From Arthrobacter sp. SDTb3-6 (GTDB lineage Bacteria; Actinomycetota; Actinomycetes; Actinomycetales; Micrococcaceae), in contig NZ_JAAMFN010000001.1 in NCBI RefSeq assembly GCF_013376095.1, forward strand, positions 62,001 through 126,000: 64,000 bases of DNA. Direction: 5' to 3'. Within the stretch, counting starts at the first letter, position 1. Each line of letters begins with the position of its first letter. Below the pieces are notes generated by a model. The model was given only the letters and a program-made list of their open reading frames with translations, searched no databases and was not told where the DNA came from. This document shows, piece after piece, positions 55,010-63,551 of this stretch. Position numbers and translations under genes: made by a program.

Positions 55010-55480
55010 ATGCCTCGCAAGGGTCCGGCCCCCAAGCGGCCGCTAGTTGTAGATCCCGTATACGGTTCCCCCCTGGTCACGCAGCTGATCAACAAGGTTC
55101 TGGTTGACGGCAAGAAGTCCACCGCGGAGCGCATTGTCTACGGTGCACTCGAAGGTGTTCGCGAGAAGACGGGCGGCGACCCCGTTGCAGCCCTGAAGAA
55201 GGCCATGGAAAACATCAAGCCGAGCCTCGAGGTGAAGTCCCGCCGCGTTGGTGGCGCCACCTACCAGGTTCCCGTTGAGGTCAAGCCCGGTCGCCAGACC
55301 GCCCTGGCCCTGCGTTGGCTGGTCGGCTACTCGAAGGCCCGCCGCGAGAAGACCATGACCGAACGCCTGCGCAACGAGGTCCTGGATGCCTCGAACGGGC
55401 TTGGTGCCGCCGTCAAGCGTCGCGAAGACACCCACAAGATGGCCGAGTCCAACAAGGCATTCGCCCATTACCGCTGGTAA
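55010..55480 (+). CDS. rpsG: 30S ribosomal protein S7
   Basis: A 156-residue primary 16S rRNA-binding protein of the head. [39 protein letters not shown], and [19 protein letters not shown] are typical, ending [13 protein letters not shown] at 55010 lies 1 nt after the S12 stop, with GGAGAAGAAG overlapping the end of rpsL as ribosome site. The EF-G gene follows after a hairpin. Confidence 0.97.
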   Translation: MPRKGPAPKRPLVVDPVYGSPLVTQLINKVLVDGKKSTAERIVYGALEGVREKTGGDPVAALKKAMENIKPSLEVKSRRVGGATYQVPVEVKPGRQTALALRWLVGYSKARREKTMTERLRNEVLDASNGLGAAVKRREDTHKMAESNKAFAHYRW

Positions 55481-55492
55481 CTAGAGCCGTGA

Positions 55493-55532
55493 GGGTGGTT
55501 CCGGACGGCCTTGGCGCCGTGCGGAACCACCC
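55493..55532 (+). repeat. Hairpin between rpsG and fusA
   Basis: GGGTGGTTCCG (55493-55503) and CGGAACCACCC (55522-55532) form a perfect 11-bp stem; an inner ACGGC/GCCGT pair extends the structure. No T run follows. Confidence 0.75.
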
Positions 55533-55562
55533 GCAAGCTCATCTCTAGAAAAGGGAGAAACC

Positions 55563-57677
55563 GTGGCACAGGACGTGCTTACAGACCTTAACAAGGTCCG
55601 CAACATCGGCATCATGGCCCACATTGATGCCGGCAAGACCACTACTACCGAGCGCATCCTGTTCTACACGGGTGTGAACCACAAGCTTGGCGAAACCCAC
55701 GACGGTGCCTCGACGACTGACTGGATGGAACAGGAAAAGGAACGCGGCATCACCATCACCTCCGCCGCGGTGACCTGTTTCTGGAACAACAACCAGATCA
55801 ACATCATTGACACCCCCGGCCACGTTGACTTCACGGTTGAGGTTGAGCGCTCCCTGCGTGTGCTCGATGGCGCCGTTGCCGTCTTCGATGGCAAGGAAGG
55901 CGTGGAGCCGCAGTCGGAGACCGTGTGGCGCCAGGCCGACAAGTACAACGTCCCGCGCATCTGCTTCGTCAACAAGATGGACAAGCTCGGCGCCGACTTC
56001 TACTTCACTGTCGACACCATCATCAACCGCCTGGGCGCGAAGCCGCTCGTCATGCAGCTGCCGATCGGTGCTGAGAGCGAATTCACCGGCGTCGTTGACC
56101 TGCTGACCATGAAGGCACTCGTCTGGGCCGGCGACTCCAAGGGTGACGTCACCATGGGTGCCGCCTACGAGATCCTGGACATCCCTGCAGACCTGCAGGA
56201 AAAGGCTGAAGAGTACCGTGCAGCCCTCGTAGAGGCCGTTGCAGAGTCCTCCGAAGAGCTCATGGAGAAGTACCTCGAAGGCGAAGAGCCGTCCATCGAG
56301 GAACTGAAGGCCGGCATCCGCACGCTGACCGTCAACTCCGAGATCTACCCCGTGTTCTGTGGTTCCGCGTTCAAGAACCGCGGCGTGCAGCCGATGCTCG
56401 ATGCTGTCATCGACTACCTGCCGAACCCGCTGGACGTTGGCGCCATGGTGGGCCACGACCCCAAGGACGAGACCGTCGAGCTCAAGCGCGAGCCCAGCGA
56501 GACGGAGCCGTTCTCGGCCCTGGCCTTCAAGATTGCCACGCACCCGTTCTTCGGACAGTTGAACTTCATCCGCGTGTACTCCGGCCGTGCAACGTCCGGA
56601 ACGCAGCTGCTGAACTCGACCAAGCAAAAGAAGGAGCGCATCGGAAAGCTCTTCCAGATGCACGCCAACAAGGAAATGCCGGTTGACGAGATCCACGCAG
56701 GCCACATCTACGCGGTGATCGGCCTGAAGGACACCACGACCGGTGACACCCTGTGCGACCCGGCAAACCCGATTGTGCTTGAGTCGATGACCTTCCCCGA
56801 GCCCGTGATCTTCGTTGCCATCGAGCCGAAGACCAAGGGCGACCAGGAGAAGCTTTCCACGGCCATCCAGAAACTCTCCGCTGAGGACCCGACGTTCACC
56901 GTCAACCTCAACGAAGACACCGGCCAGACCGAAATTGGCGGCATGGGCGAGCTCCACCTGGACATCCTGGTGGACCGCATGCGCCGCGAGTTCAACGTCG
57001 AAGCCAACGTTGGCAAGCCGCAGGTTGCGTACCGCGAAACCATCAAGCGGGCTGTTGCCAAGCACGACTACACGCACAAGAAGCAGACCGGTGGTTCCGG
57101 CCAGTTCGCCAAGATCCAGATCGCGATCGAGCCGCTGGACACTGCCGAAGGTGCCATGTACGAGTTCGACAACAAGGTCACCGGTGGCCGTGTTCCCCGT
57201 GAATACATCCCCAGCGTTGACCAGGGCATCCAGTCCGCCATGCCTGACGGCGTGCTGGCCGGCTACCCGATGGTTGGCATCAAGGCCACGCTGCTTGACG
57301 GCGCGTCCCACGATGTTGACTCGTCGGAAATGGCGTTCAAGATCGCCGGCCGCATGGCGTTCAAGGAAGCTGCGCGGATGGCCAACCCGGTCCTGCTTGA
57401 ACCGCTGATGGAAGTTGAAGTCCGCACCCCTGAGGAATACATGGGTGAAGTTATCGGTGACATCAACTCCCGCCGTGGCCAGATGCAGTCCATGGAGGAT
57501 GCCAGCGGCGTCAAGGTCATTCGTGCCCTGGTGCCCCTGTCCGGCATGTTCGGCTACATCGGCGACCTGCGGTCCAAGACCCAGGGCCGCGCCGTGTACT
57601 CGATGAAGTTTGACAGCTACGCGGAGGTCCCGAAGGCAGTTGCCGACGAGATCATCCAGAAGTCCCGCGGCGAATAA
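55563..57677 (+). CDS. fusA: Elongation factor G
   Basis: A 704-residue translocation GTPase. G motifs: [20 protein letters not shown] (P loop), [20 protein letters not shown], and [12 protein letters not shown] (NKxD). Domain IV has [20 protein letters not shown] and [15 protein letters not shown]. The C-terminal domain holds [23 protein letters not shown] at 55563 with GGGAG upstream. Between S7 and EF-Tu genes as in most bacteria. Confidence 0.98.
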   Translation: MAQDVLTDLNKVRNIGIMAHIDAGKTTTTERILFYTGVNHKLGETHDGASTTDWMEQEKERGITITSAAVTCFWNNNQINIIDTPGHVDFTVEVERSLRVLDGAVAVFDGKEGVEPQSETVWRQADKYNVPRICFVNKMDKLGADFYFTVDTIINRLGAKPLVMQLPIGAESEFTGVVDLLTMKALVWAGDSKGDVTMGAAYEILDIPADLQEKAEEYRAALVEAVAESSEELMEKYLEGEEPSIEELKAGIRTLTVNSEIYPVFCGSAFKNRGVQPMLDAVIDYLPNPLDVGAMVGHDPKDETVELKREPSETEPFSALAFKIATHPFFGQLNFIRVYSGRATSGTQLLNSTKQKKERIGKLFQMHANKEMPVDEIHAGHIYAVIGLKDTTTGDTLCDPANPIVLESMTFPEPVIFVAIEPKTKGDQEKLSTAIQKLSAEDPTFTVNLNEDTGQTEIGGMGELHLDILVDRMRREFNVEANVGKPQVAYRETIKRAVAKHDYTHKKQTGGSGQFAKIQIAIEPLDTAEGAMYEFDNKVTGGRVPREYIPSVDQGIQSAMPDGVLAGYPMVGIKATLLDGASHDVDSSEMAFKIAGRMAFKEAARMANPVLLEPLMEVEVRTPEEYMGEVIGDINSRRGQMQSMEDASGVKVIRALVPLSGMFGYIGDLRSKTQGRAVYSMKFDSYAEVPKAVADEIIQKSRGE

Positions 57678-57685
57678 CCGTACTT

Positions 57686-57732
57686 TTGCTTGGGTCCGTT
57701 CCCGCACTTTATGCTGGTACGGACCCAAGCAA
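57686..57732 (+). repeat. Hairpin between fusA and tuf
   Basis: TTGCTTGGGTCCGT (57686-57699) and ACGGACCCAAGCAA (57719-57732) form a perfect 14-bp stem with a 19-nt loop. A partial terminator is plausible because tuf has its own promoter just after. Confidence 0.8.
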
Positions 57733-57740
57733 GCAGTAAT

Positions 57741-57770
57741 TTCTTAAAAATCAAAAGCCCCCAGTAGACT
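57741..57770 (+). promoter_or_regulatory. tuf promoter
   Basis: TTCTTA (57741-57746) and TAGACT (57765-57770), 18-bp spacer. The leader to the GTG contains a CGGTGACG/CGTCGCCG hairpin and a strong AGGAGG ribosome site. Confidence 0.55.
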
Positions 57771-57838
57771 TGCTATCGATTTCGGTGACGAAAAGCGTCG
57801 CCGAGAGTAAGTCAACGAAAACGTTCTAGGAGGAACCC

Positions 57839-59029
57839 GTGGCGAAGGCAAAGTTCGAGCGGACTAAGCCGCACGTTAACATCGGCACCATCGGTCACGT
57901 TGACCATGGAAAGACGACGTTGACGGCTGCCATTTCCAAGGTGCTGTACGACAAGTACCCCACACTCAACGAGCAGCGTGATTTCAGCTCCATCGACTCG
58001 GCCCCCGAGGAGAAGCAGCGCGGCATCACCATCAACATCTCCCACGTTGAGTACCAGACCGAGAAGCGCCACTACGCACACGTTGACGCTCCCGGCCACG
58101 CTGACTACATCAAGAACATGATCACCGGTGCCGCCCAGATGGACGGCGCAATCCTGGTGGTTGCTGCGACTGACGGCCCGATGGCCCAGACCCGCGAGCA
58201 CGTCCTGCTCGCCCGCCAGGTGGGCGTTCCCTACCTGCTGGTGGCTCTGAACAAGTCCGACATGGTTGATGACGAAGAACTCCTCGACCTGGTCGAAATG
58301 GAAGTTCGCGAACTCCTCTCCTCGCAGGGTTTCGACGGCGACGAGGCACCTGTTGTCCGCGTCTCCGGCCTGAAGGCACTGGAAGGCGACCCCAAGTGGG
58401 TCAAGTCCGTTGAGGACCTGATGGACGCCGTTGACAACAACGTCCCGGACCCCATCCGTGACCGCGACAAGCCGTTCCTGATGCCGGTTGAAGACGTCTT
58501 CACCATCACCGGCCGCGGCACCGTTGTGACGGGCCGCGCCGAGCGTGGAACCCTTGCCCTGAACTCCGAGGTTGAGATCGTCGGCATCCGCCCGATCCAG
58601 AAGACCACGGTCACCGGTATCGAGATGTTCCACAAGCAGCTCGACGAGGCATGGGCCGGCGAGAACTGTGGCCTGCTGCTCCGCGGCATCAAGCGCGAAG
58701 ATGTTGAGCGTGGCCAGGTCATCGTGAAGCCGGGCTCCATCACCCCGCACACGAACTTCGAAGGCAACGTCTACATCCTGGCCAAGGATGAGGGTGGGCG
58801 TCACAACCCGTTCTACTCCAACTACCGCCCGCAGTTCTACTTCCGCACCACGGATGTTACCGGCGTCATCACCCTGCCCGAAGGCACGGAAATGGTCATG
58901 CCTGGCGACAACACCGAAATGTCCGTTGAGCTGATCCAGCCCATCGCCATGGAAGAAGGCCTCGGCTTCGCCATCCGTGAAGGTGGCCGCACCGTTGGTT
59001 CAGGCCGTGTCACCAAGATCATCAAGTAA
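57839..59029 (+). CDS. tuf: Elongation factor Tu
   Basis: A 396-residue GTPase delivering aminoacyl-t[22 protein letters not shown] (P loop), [20 protein letters not shown], and [12 protein letters not shown] (NKxD) are present, with domain 2 [13 protein letters not shown] and the C-terminal [17 protein letters not shown] at 57839 after AGGAGG. It is probably expressed both from the upstream operon and from its own promoter. A terminator follows. Confidence 0.98.
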   Translation: MAKAKFERTKPHVNIGTIGHVDHGKTTLTAAISKVLYDKYPTLNEQRDFSSIDSAPEEKQRGITINISHVEYQTEKRHYAHVDAPGHADYIKNMITGAAQMDGAILVVAATDGPMAQTREHVLLARQVGVPYLLVALNKSDMVDDEELLDLVEMEVRELLSSQGFDGDEAPVVRVSGLKALEGDPKWVKSVEDLMDAVDNNVPDPIRDRDKPFLMPVEDVFTITGRGTVVTGRAERGTLALNSEVEIVGIRPIQKTTVTGIEMFHKQLDEAWAGENCGLLLRGIKREDVERGQVIVKPGSITPHTNFEGNVYILAKDEGGRHNPFYSNYRPQFYFRTTDVTGVITLPEGTEMVMPGDNTEMSVELIQPIAMEEGLGFAIREGGRTVGSGRVTKIIK

Positions 59030-59055
59030 CTTGCACTCCAAGTAACGAAGATCTG

Positions 59056-59095
59056 AAAAAGGAGGGCCCCGGCTTCGGCCGGGCCCTCCTTTTTG
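59056..59095 (+). terminator. Rho-independent terminator after tuf
   Basis: GGAGGGCCC and GGGCCCTCC stem with a GC-rich apical loop containing TTCG, preceded by AAAAA and followed by TTTTT. Ends the str operon before the insertion sequence. Confidence 0.95.
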
Positions 59096-59357
59096 GTACG
59101 CCCTCACCGCCCTCACAGGCCTGCCGGGCGGCTTCCGTGCAGGCGGCCGCCCTTGTGTGTTTCCCTGGACGGCGGTGCCGGCGGCCTGGTGGGCCCATGG
59201 CGACGTCGGCCGTGCCCTTGCGTCGTCCGGCGCACGCGGACACCTTGTCACCAGCCGTGGAACAGGCAGGGAACGCCGTGGGCAGTCCCGTGTTGGCCGG
59301 GAAGTAGTGGAATTTCCCCCCCGTTACCTTTTTAGTAGCCCCATAAAGAGTAAGAAT

Positions 59358-59570
59358 TGGGGTTGTTGGCCTGTCGGTCCCGGCATGATTGAAGCCCCCA
59401 GTCATCAATGATCCGGGGGGTGTTGTCACCGGGATTCGATAGGCGCCAAGGGATCGCTAATGGGGACCGGACCAGCACAATGAATGAACGTGTAGGTCAG
59501 CCGTAACGTGGATGCCGAGCCTTGCCGCCGCAGGACATGCCAACACCAAATTGCACGACACAAATTCTGG
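59358..59570 (+). ncRNA. Candidate bridge RNA of the IS110 element
   Basis: The ~200 nt before the recombinase start fold into two successive stem-loops. The first has arms 59366-59383 and 59429-59449 (TTGG, CCTGTCG, TCCCGG paired with CCGGGA, CGATAGG, CCAA), enclosing a 45-nt internal loop that contains a smaller ATTGA/TCAAT hairpin. The second pairs GACC-GCAC (59470-59478) with GTGT-GGTC (59490-59498). A -10-like TAAGAA/AAGAAT precedes at 59351-59357. IS110-group elements encode such a guide RNA left of the recombinase gene, with two loops specifying target and donor DNA. Guide/target matching was not possible here. Confidence 0.4.
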
Positions 59571-59580
59571 GAGGTTTGCG

Positions 59581-60780
59581 TTGATCAAGGACCATGAACA
59601 AGTCGACATCTTCATTGGTGTTGACGTTGGCAAGAGCAATCACCACGCAGTCGCCATCGACCGCAATGGCAAGAAACTCCTCGACCGGGCACTGCCCCAG
59701 GACGAGGCCAAACTGCGCTCCATCATCAAGGCCGTCGCTGGCAAAGGTACCGTGTTGCTGGTCGTGGACCAGCCCTCGACCATCGGCGCGCTGCCCGTCG
59801 CGGACGCCCAGGCGGAGGGCATCATGGTCGGCTATCTGCCCGGACTGGCGATGCGACGCATCGCCGACCTGCACCCCGGCGAGGCCAAAACGGACGCCCG
59901 AGACGCGGCCATCATTGCCGAAGCCGCCCGCACTCTGCCGCACACGCTGCGCTCCATCGTCCTCGCCGACGAGCAGGCCGCCGAACTGTCCATGCTGTGC
60001 GGTTTCGACGACGACCTGGCCAAGCAGGCCACAGCGACGTCGAACCGGATCCGCGGGCTGCTGACACAGGTCCACCCGGCCCTGGAACGGGTCGTTGGCA
60101 AGCACCTGGACCACCCCGCCATGGCCGAGCTGCTGGTCAAGTACCCGACCCCGGAAAAGCTGCACAGGGCCGGCCAGAACCGTGTCGCCATGCTGCTCTC
60201 CCGCCACGCACCGCGGGCCGGGAAAAGCTGGGCAGCAGAGGTGTTCACCGCCCTGGGCGAGCAGACCGTCGTGGTCGCCGGCACCAATGCCGCCGGCATC
60301 GTCCTGCCCCAGCTCGCAGCCATGCTCAAGCAGCTGCGCGCGGCCCGGGAGGACATCCTCGCCCAGATCGAGGCCCTCGTGGAGGCCCACCCTCTTCACG
60401 AGGTCCTGACGTCCATGCCGGCGGTCGGAGTCAGGACCGAAGCCCGCCTCATCACCGAGGTTGCCGGCAAGGAATTCAAGACCGCCGGGCATCTGGCCTC
60501 CTACGCCGGACTGGCCCCGGTGACGTGGCGCTCCGGGACGTCAATCCGTGGCGACCACCCGTCCAAGAAAGGCAACAAGGCCCTCAAACGGGCGTTCTTC
60601 CTCTCCGCGTTCGCGGCGCTCAAAGACCCGCTCTCACGGGCCTACTACGACCGGAAACGCGCCGAGGGCAAGCGGCACAACCAGGCCCTGATCGCCCTCT
60701 CCCGCAGGCGCTGCGACGTGCTGTTCGCCATGCTCCGCGACGGCACCTTCTACGAGGCACCAGCAGCCAAGACCGCCTAA
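59581..60780 (+). CDS. IS110-family transposase/recombinase (DEDD)
   Basis: A 399-residue recombinase. The RuvC-like domain starts IFIGVDVGKSNHHAVAID (first Asp, D15), continues VLLVVDQPSTIGALPVADA and GEAKTDARDAAIIAEAARTL. A helical middle is followed by the Tnp_20-type domain: SMPAVGVRTEARLITEVAG, FKTAGHLASYAGLAPVTWRS, GDHPSKKGNKALKRAFFLSA. The protein should act with a bridge RNA to recombine the element's circular form into target DNA. TTG at 59581 has GGGAGG 6 nt upstream and gives the usual ~400-residue length; an in-frame upstream ATG at 59512 would run through the RNA region. The reading frame is intact, so the element may be active. Confidence 0.93.
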   Translation: MIKDHEQVDIFIGVDVGKSNHHAVAIDRNGKKLLDRALPQDEAKLRSIIKAVAGKGTVLLVVDQPSTIGALPVADAQAEGIMVGYLPGLAMRRIADLHPGEAKTDARDAAIIAEAARTLPHTLRSIVLADEQAAELSMLCGFDDDLAKQATATSNRIRGLLTQVHPALERVVGKHLDHPAMAELLVKYPTPEKLHRAGQNRVAMLLSRHAPRAGKSWAAEVFTALGEQTVVVAGTNAAGIVLPQLAAMLKQLRAAREDILAQIEALVEAHPLHEVLTSMPAVGVRTEARLITEVAGKEFKTAGHLASYAGLAPVTWRSGTSIRGDHPSKKGNKALKRAFFLSAFAALKDPLSRAYYDRKRAEGKRHNQALIALSRRRCDVLFAMLRDGTFYEAPAAKTA

Positions 60781-60899
60781 ATCCCATCACCCACGAGCTG
60801 GCAGGCACACCTCGCCAGCCAATAACACCTGCCCAGAAACAGAGCCCCAAAAACTTGAAAGAAAATCGGCCCCACCCCTTGACGAAAAACATAGGGACA

Positions 60900-60924
60900 C
60901 CCCCCCCGGGCGGGGGAGGGGGGG
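60900..60924. repeat. C8/G-rich tract at the right flank of the IS110 element
   Basis: Eight C (60900-60907) are followed by GGG, C, GGGGG, A and GGGGGGG up to 60924. The G tracts could form a G-quadruplex, and C8 with the G runs could form a hairpin. It lies at the presumed IS boundary. Confidence 0.6.
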
Positions 60925-61078
60925 TCGGAACGCTTTCGGCCTGCGGCGCCGTGTGGCGGGGTGATTTTGCCCACCAAACCGGGGCATCCGGAGGGGGGCC
61001 GGGCCCGCAGGGCGGTGCCGCGGCGGGAAAGTGCCGGATCGGGCCGTTGCGTGCCCGGCCCCGGGGGCAGGGTGCCGG

Positions 61079-61108
61079 TTGGCGTTTGCCGCCCAATTCC
61101 GGCATACT
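61079..61108 (+). promoter_or_regulatory. Promoter of the S10 ribosomal protein operon
   Basis: TTGGCG (61079-61084) and CATACT (61103-61108), 18-bp spacer; RNA start near 61115. It lies downstream of the IS110 element, so the insertion leaves it intact. The stretch 60925-61078 shows no gene. Confidence 0.5.
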
Positions 61109-61114
61109 TATTGA

Positions 61115-61409
61115 GTTGTTCAAGTGCCTTTTCGTGTCCCGGCCGAGATAATGCTCGGCGCAGGGTCCAAGCTGAGGACCAAACATAACCCACCTTCGCA
61201 AATTATTGCGGGTACGTGCGCGAGTTGATCGCGACACGCCCGACCGCGGGGGTCGGAGCTTCGGCGGATTGAGGAACCCGGAAATGTCCGGATTCAGTTC
61301 GTTGGGAGCGTGGCGGGATCGCCACAGTGCACAGGAAAAGTAAACAGCGTTTACGTCAACAGCATTGCTCGCACAGGATGCTTCGTTACAGGAAGAGAGT
61401 CACGACGCC
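61115..61409 (+). promoter_or_regulatory. Hairpin-rich leader of the S10 operon
   Basis: About 295 nt before rpsJ with a series of small stems: CCGAG/CTCGG (~61141), GGTCC/GGACC (~61164), GCAA/TTGC (~61198), CGACC/GGTCG (~61240), and GGCG/CGCC (~61312). It could be an autoregulatory leader like those recognised by L4 in other bacteria; no known class was matched. Confidence 0.4.
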
Positions 61410-61718
61410 ATGGCGGGACAAAAAATCCGCATCCGGCTGAAGTCATATGACCACGAGGTCATTGATGTTTCAGCCCGGAAGATCGTTGAGACGGTCACGC
61501 GCGCAGGCGCAACGGTAGTCGGCCCCGTGCCGCTGCCCACCGAGAAGAACGTGTACTGCGTTATCCGTTCGCCTCACAAGTACAAGGACAGCCGCGAGCA
61601 CTTTGAAATGCGCACGCACAAGCGTCTGATCGACATCATCGACCCCACGCCCAAGGCGGTGGATTCGCTCATGCGTCTCGACCTGCCGGCCGACGTGAAC
61701 ATCGAAATCAAACTGTAG
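61410..61718 (+). CDS. rpsJ: 30S ribosomal protein S10
   Basis: A 102-residue protein of the 30S head, also NusE in antitermination. [19 protein letters not shown] starts the protein; [20 protein letters not shown] and [16 protein letters not shown] are conserved. ATG at 61410; GGAAGAG lies about 12 nt upstream. First gene of the S10 operon. Confidence 0.97.
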
Positions 61719-61735
61719 GGAGGTGCTGAGAAACT

Positions 61736-62386
61736 ATGACCGCGACCCGAAACACTAAGGGCATCCTGGGCACGAAGCTCGGCATGACCCAGGTCTGGGA
61801 CGAGAACAACAAGCTTGTTCCTGTAACCGTCGTCCAGGCCGACTCGAACGTCATCACCCAGCTGCGCAACGCAGACGTTGATGGCTACACCGCTGTTCAG
61901 ATCGGCTACGGCCAGATCGACCCGCGCAAGGTGACCAAGCCGCTGGCCGGCCACTTTGAAAAGGCAGGCGTCACCCCGCGCCGCCACATCGTCGAGCTGC
62001 GCACTGCAGATGCCGACTCCTACGCCCTCGGCCAGGAAATCTCCGTTGAGATCTTCGAAGCCGGCCAGAAGGTCGACGTCGTCGGCACTTCCAAGGGCAA
62101 GGGCTTCGCCGGTGTCATGAAGCGCCACGGCTTCCACGGAGCCCCGGCATCGCACGGTGCCCACAAGAACCACCGCAAGCCCGGTTCCATCGGTGGCGCG
62201 TCCACCCCTGGCCGCGTCTTCAAGGGTGTCCGCATGGCTGGCCGCATGGGCGCCGAGCGTGTCACGACCATGAACCTGACCGTTCACGGTGTCGACGCCG
62301 AGAAGTCGCTGCTGCTGATCAAGGGTGCCGTCCCCGGCGCCCGCGGCTCGGTCGTCCTGGTACGCACCGCCGTGAAGGGAGCATAA
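61736..62386 (+). CDS. rplC: 50S ribosomal protein L3
   Basis: A 216-residue protein near the peptidyl-transferase centre. [40 protein letters not shown] and [20 protein letters not shown] are family signatures. ATG at 61736 with GGGAGGTG upstream, 17 nt after the S10 stop. Confidence 0.97.
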   Translation: MTATRNTKGILGTKLGMTQVWDENNKLVPVTVVQADSNVITQLRNADVDGYTAVQIGYGQIDPRKVTKPLAGHFEKAGVTPRRHIVELRTADADSYALGQEISVEIFEAGQKVDVVGTSKGKGFAGVMKRHGFHGAPASHGAHKNHRKPGSIGGASTPGRVFKGVRMAGRMGAERVTTMNLTVHGVDAEKSLLLIKGAVPGARGSVVLVRTAVKGA

Positions 62387-62391
62387 GTAAA

Positions 62392-63219
62392 ATGGCAACT
62401 GTAAAGGTTGACCTGCCTGCAGAGATCTTCGACGTGCAGACCAACGTGCCGCTGCTGCACCAGGTCGTTGTTGCACAGCTCGCTGCTGCACGCCAGGGTA
62501 CCCACAAGACCAAGACCCGCGCCGAAGTTTCCGGTGCCGGCCGCAAGCCGTTCGCCCAGAAGGGCACCGGCCGCGCCCGCCAGGGTTCCATCCGCGCCCC
62601 TCACATGACCGGCGGTGGCATTGTCCACGGTCCGACCCCGCGTGACTACAGCCAACGCACCCCCAAGAAGATGAAGGCTGCAGCCCTGCGCGGTGCCCTC
62701 TCCGACCGGGCACGCAACGGCCGCATCCACGTTGTTTCCGAACTGGTTTCCGGCACCAAGCCGTCGACCAAGTCGGCCAAGGCACTGCTGGCCACGGTTT
62801 CCGAGCGCAAGAACCTGCTGGTCGTCATCGAGCGCAGCAACGACGTTGCCGCCCTGAGTGTCCGCAACATCACCAACATCCACGTGCTGTACGTTGACCA
62901 GCTCAACACCTACGACGTGCTCGTTGCCGATGACGTGGTCTTCACCGAAGCCGCCTACGAGATCTTCATCTCCGGCCGCGCCGCTGCCGAGGCATTCGCC
63001 TCCAGCTTGGTGCTGGTTGAGGAAGAGGTTTCCGCAGATGCTGCCGAAGGCACCATCAAGGGCAACAAGGACTCCATGAAGTACCACGTGCCTGGTTCAC
63101 GCTGGTATGACGCCACTGTGGCCGAGGTTTGGTTCGCAACCGTTGAGGACGCCAAGGCCGCAGGCTTTGTCCCCGCCGGCGGCGAAGCTGCCCAGACGAT
63201 TGAGGAGGACGCCAAGTGA
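62392..63219 (+). CDS. rplD: 50S ribosomal protein L4 with extra C-terminal module
   Basis: A 275-residue protein; usual L4 has about 200-210 residues. The canonical part (1-208) has [40 protein letters not shown] and [20 protein letters not shown]; the exit-tunnel loop is normal. After an acidic linker ([11 protein letters not shown]), residues ~220-262 read [20 protein letters not shown] and [20 protein letters not shown]. This resembles the small YHxPGxxxY/EVWF/AAGF module called sunset domain at the C-terminus of other actinobacterial proteins. The reading frame is continuous and overlaps rplW by 4 nt, so the tail is genuine. Its role is unknown. Confidence 0.95.
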   Translation: MATVKVDLPAEIFDVQTNVPLLHQVVVAQLAAARQGTHKTKTRAEVSGAGRKPFAQKGTGRARQGSIRAPHMTGGGIVHGPTPRDYSQRTPKKMKAAALRGALSDRARNGRIHVVSELVSGTKPSTKSAKALLATVSERKNLLVVIERSNDVAALSVRNITNIHVLYVDQLNTYDVLVADDVVFTEAAYEIFISGRAAAEAFASSLVLVEEEVSADAAEGTIKGNKDSMKYHVPGSRWYDATVAEVWFATVEDAKAAGFVPAGGEAAQTIEEDAK

Positions 63220-63521
63220 GCGCCGTCACCATCAAGGATCCGCGCGACGTCGTGCTTGCACCCGTCGTCTCGGAAAAGAGCTACGGCCTGATCGACGAAG
63301 GCAAATACACCTTCCTGGTCGACCCCCGCTCGAACAAGACCGAGATCAAGCTGGCCGTGGAGAAGATTTTCTCCGTCAAGGTCGACTCGATCAACACCAT
63401 CAACCGTGCCGGCAAGCGCAAGCGCACCCGCTTCGGATGGGGGCAGCGCAAGAGCACCAAGCGCGCCATTGTCTCCCTCAAAGAAGGCACAATCGACATC
63501 TTCGGCGGTCCGCTTTCCTAA
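63216..63521 (+). CDS. rplW: 50S ribosomal protein L23
   Basis: A 101-residue tunnel-exit protein that docks SRP and trigger factor. [37 protein letters not shown] and [19 protein letters not shown] are typical. GTG at 63216 overlaps the rplD stop by 4 nt, with GAGGAGGA upstream. Confidence 0.96.
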   Translation: MSAVTIKDPRDVVLAPVVSEKSYGLIDEGKYTFLVDPRSNKTEIKLAVEKIFSVKVDSINTINRAGKRKRTRFGWGQRKSTKRAIVSLKEGTIDIFGGPLS

Positions 63522-63551
63522 GCGGAGACCACTTTAACGAGGAAATAAACT

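Larger units (their letters stand above)
59300..60903 (+). mobile_element. IS110-family insertion sequence, apparently complete
   Basis: The element comprises a structured non-coding left part, a full 399-residue recombinase gene and a short non-coding right end. The right end near 60880-60900 reads CTTGACGAAAAACATAGGGA, like ends of other actinobacterial IS110 elements. IS110 elements usually have no long terminal inverted repeats and make no target duplication, so exact boundaries are not visible; 59300 and 60903 are estimates. It sits between the tuf terminator and the promoter of the S10 operon. The remaining 59100-59299 shows no gene. Confidence 0.7.

Noticed and set aside
55545-57728. 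A 727-codon minus-strand frame
   Set aside because: Antisense of fusA, extending into its flanking hairpin.
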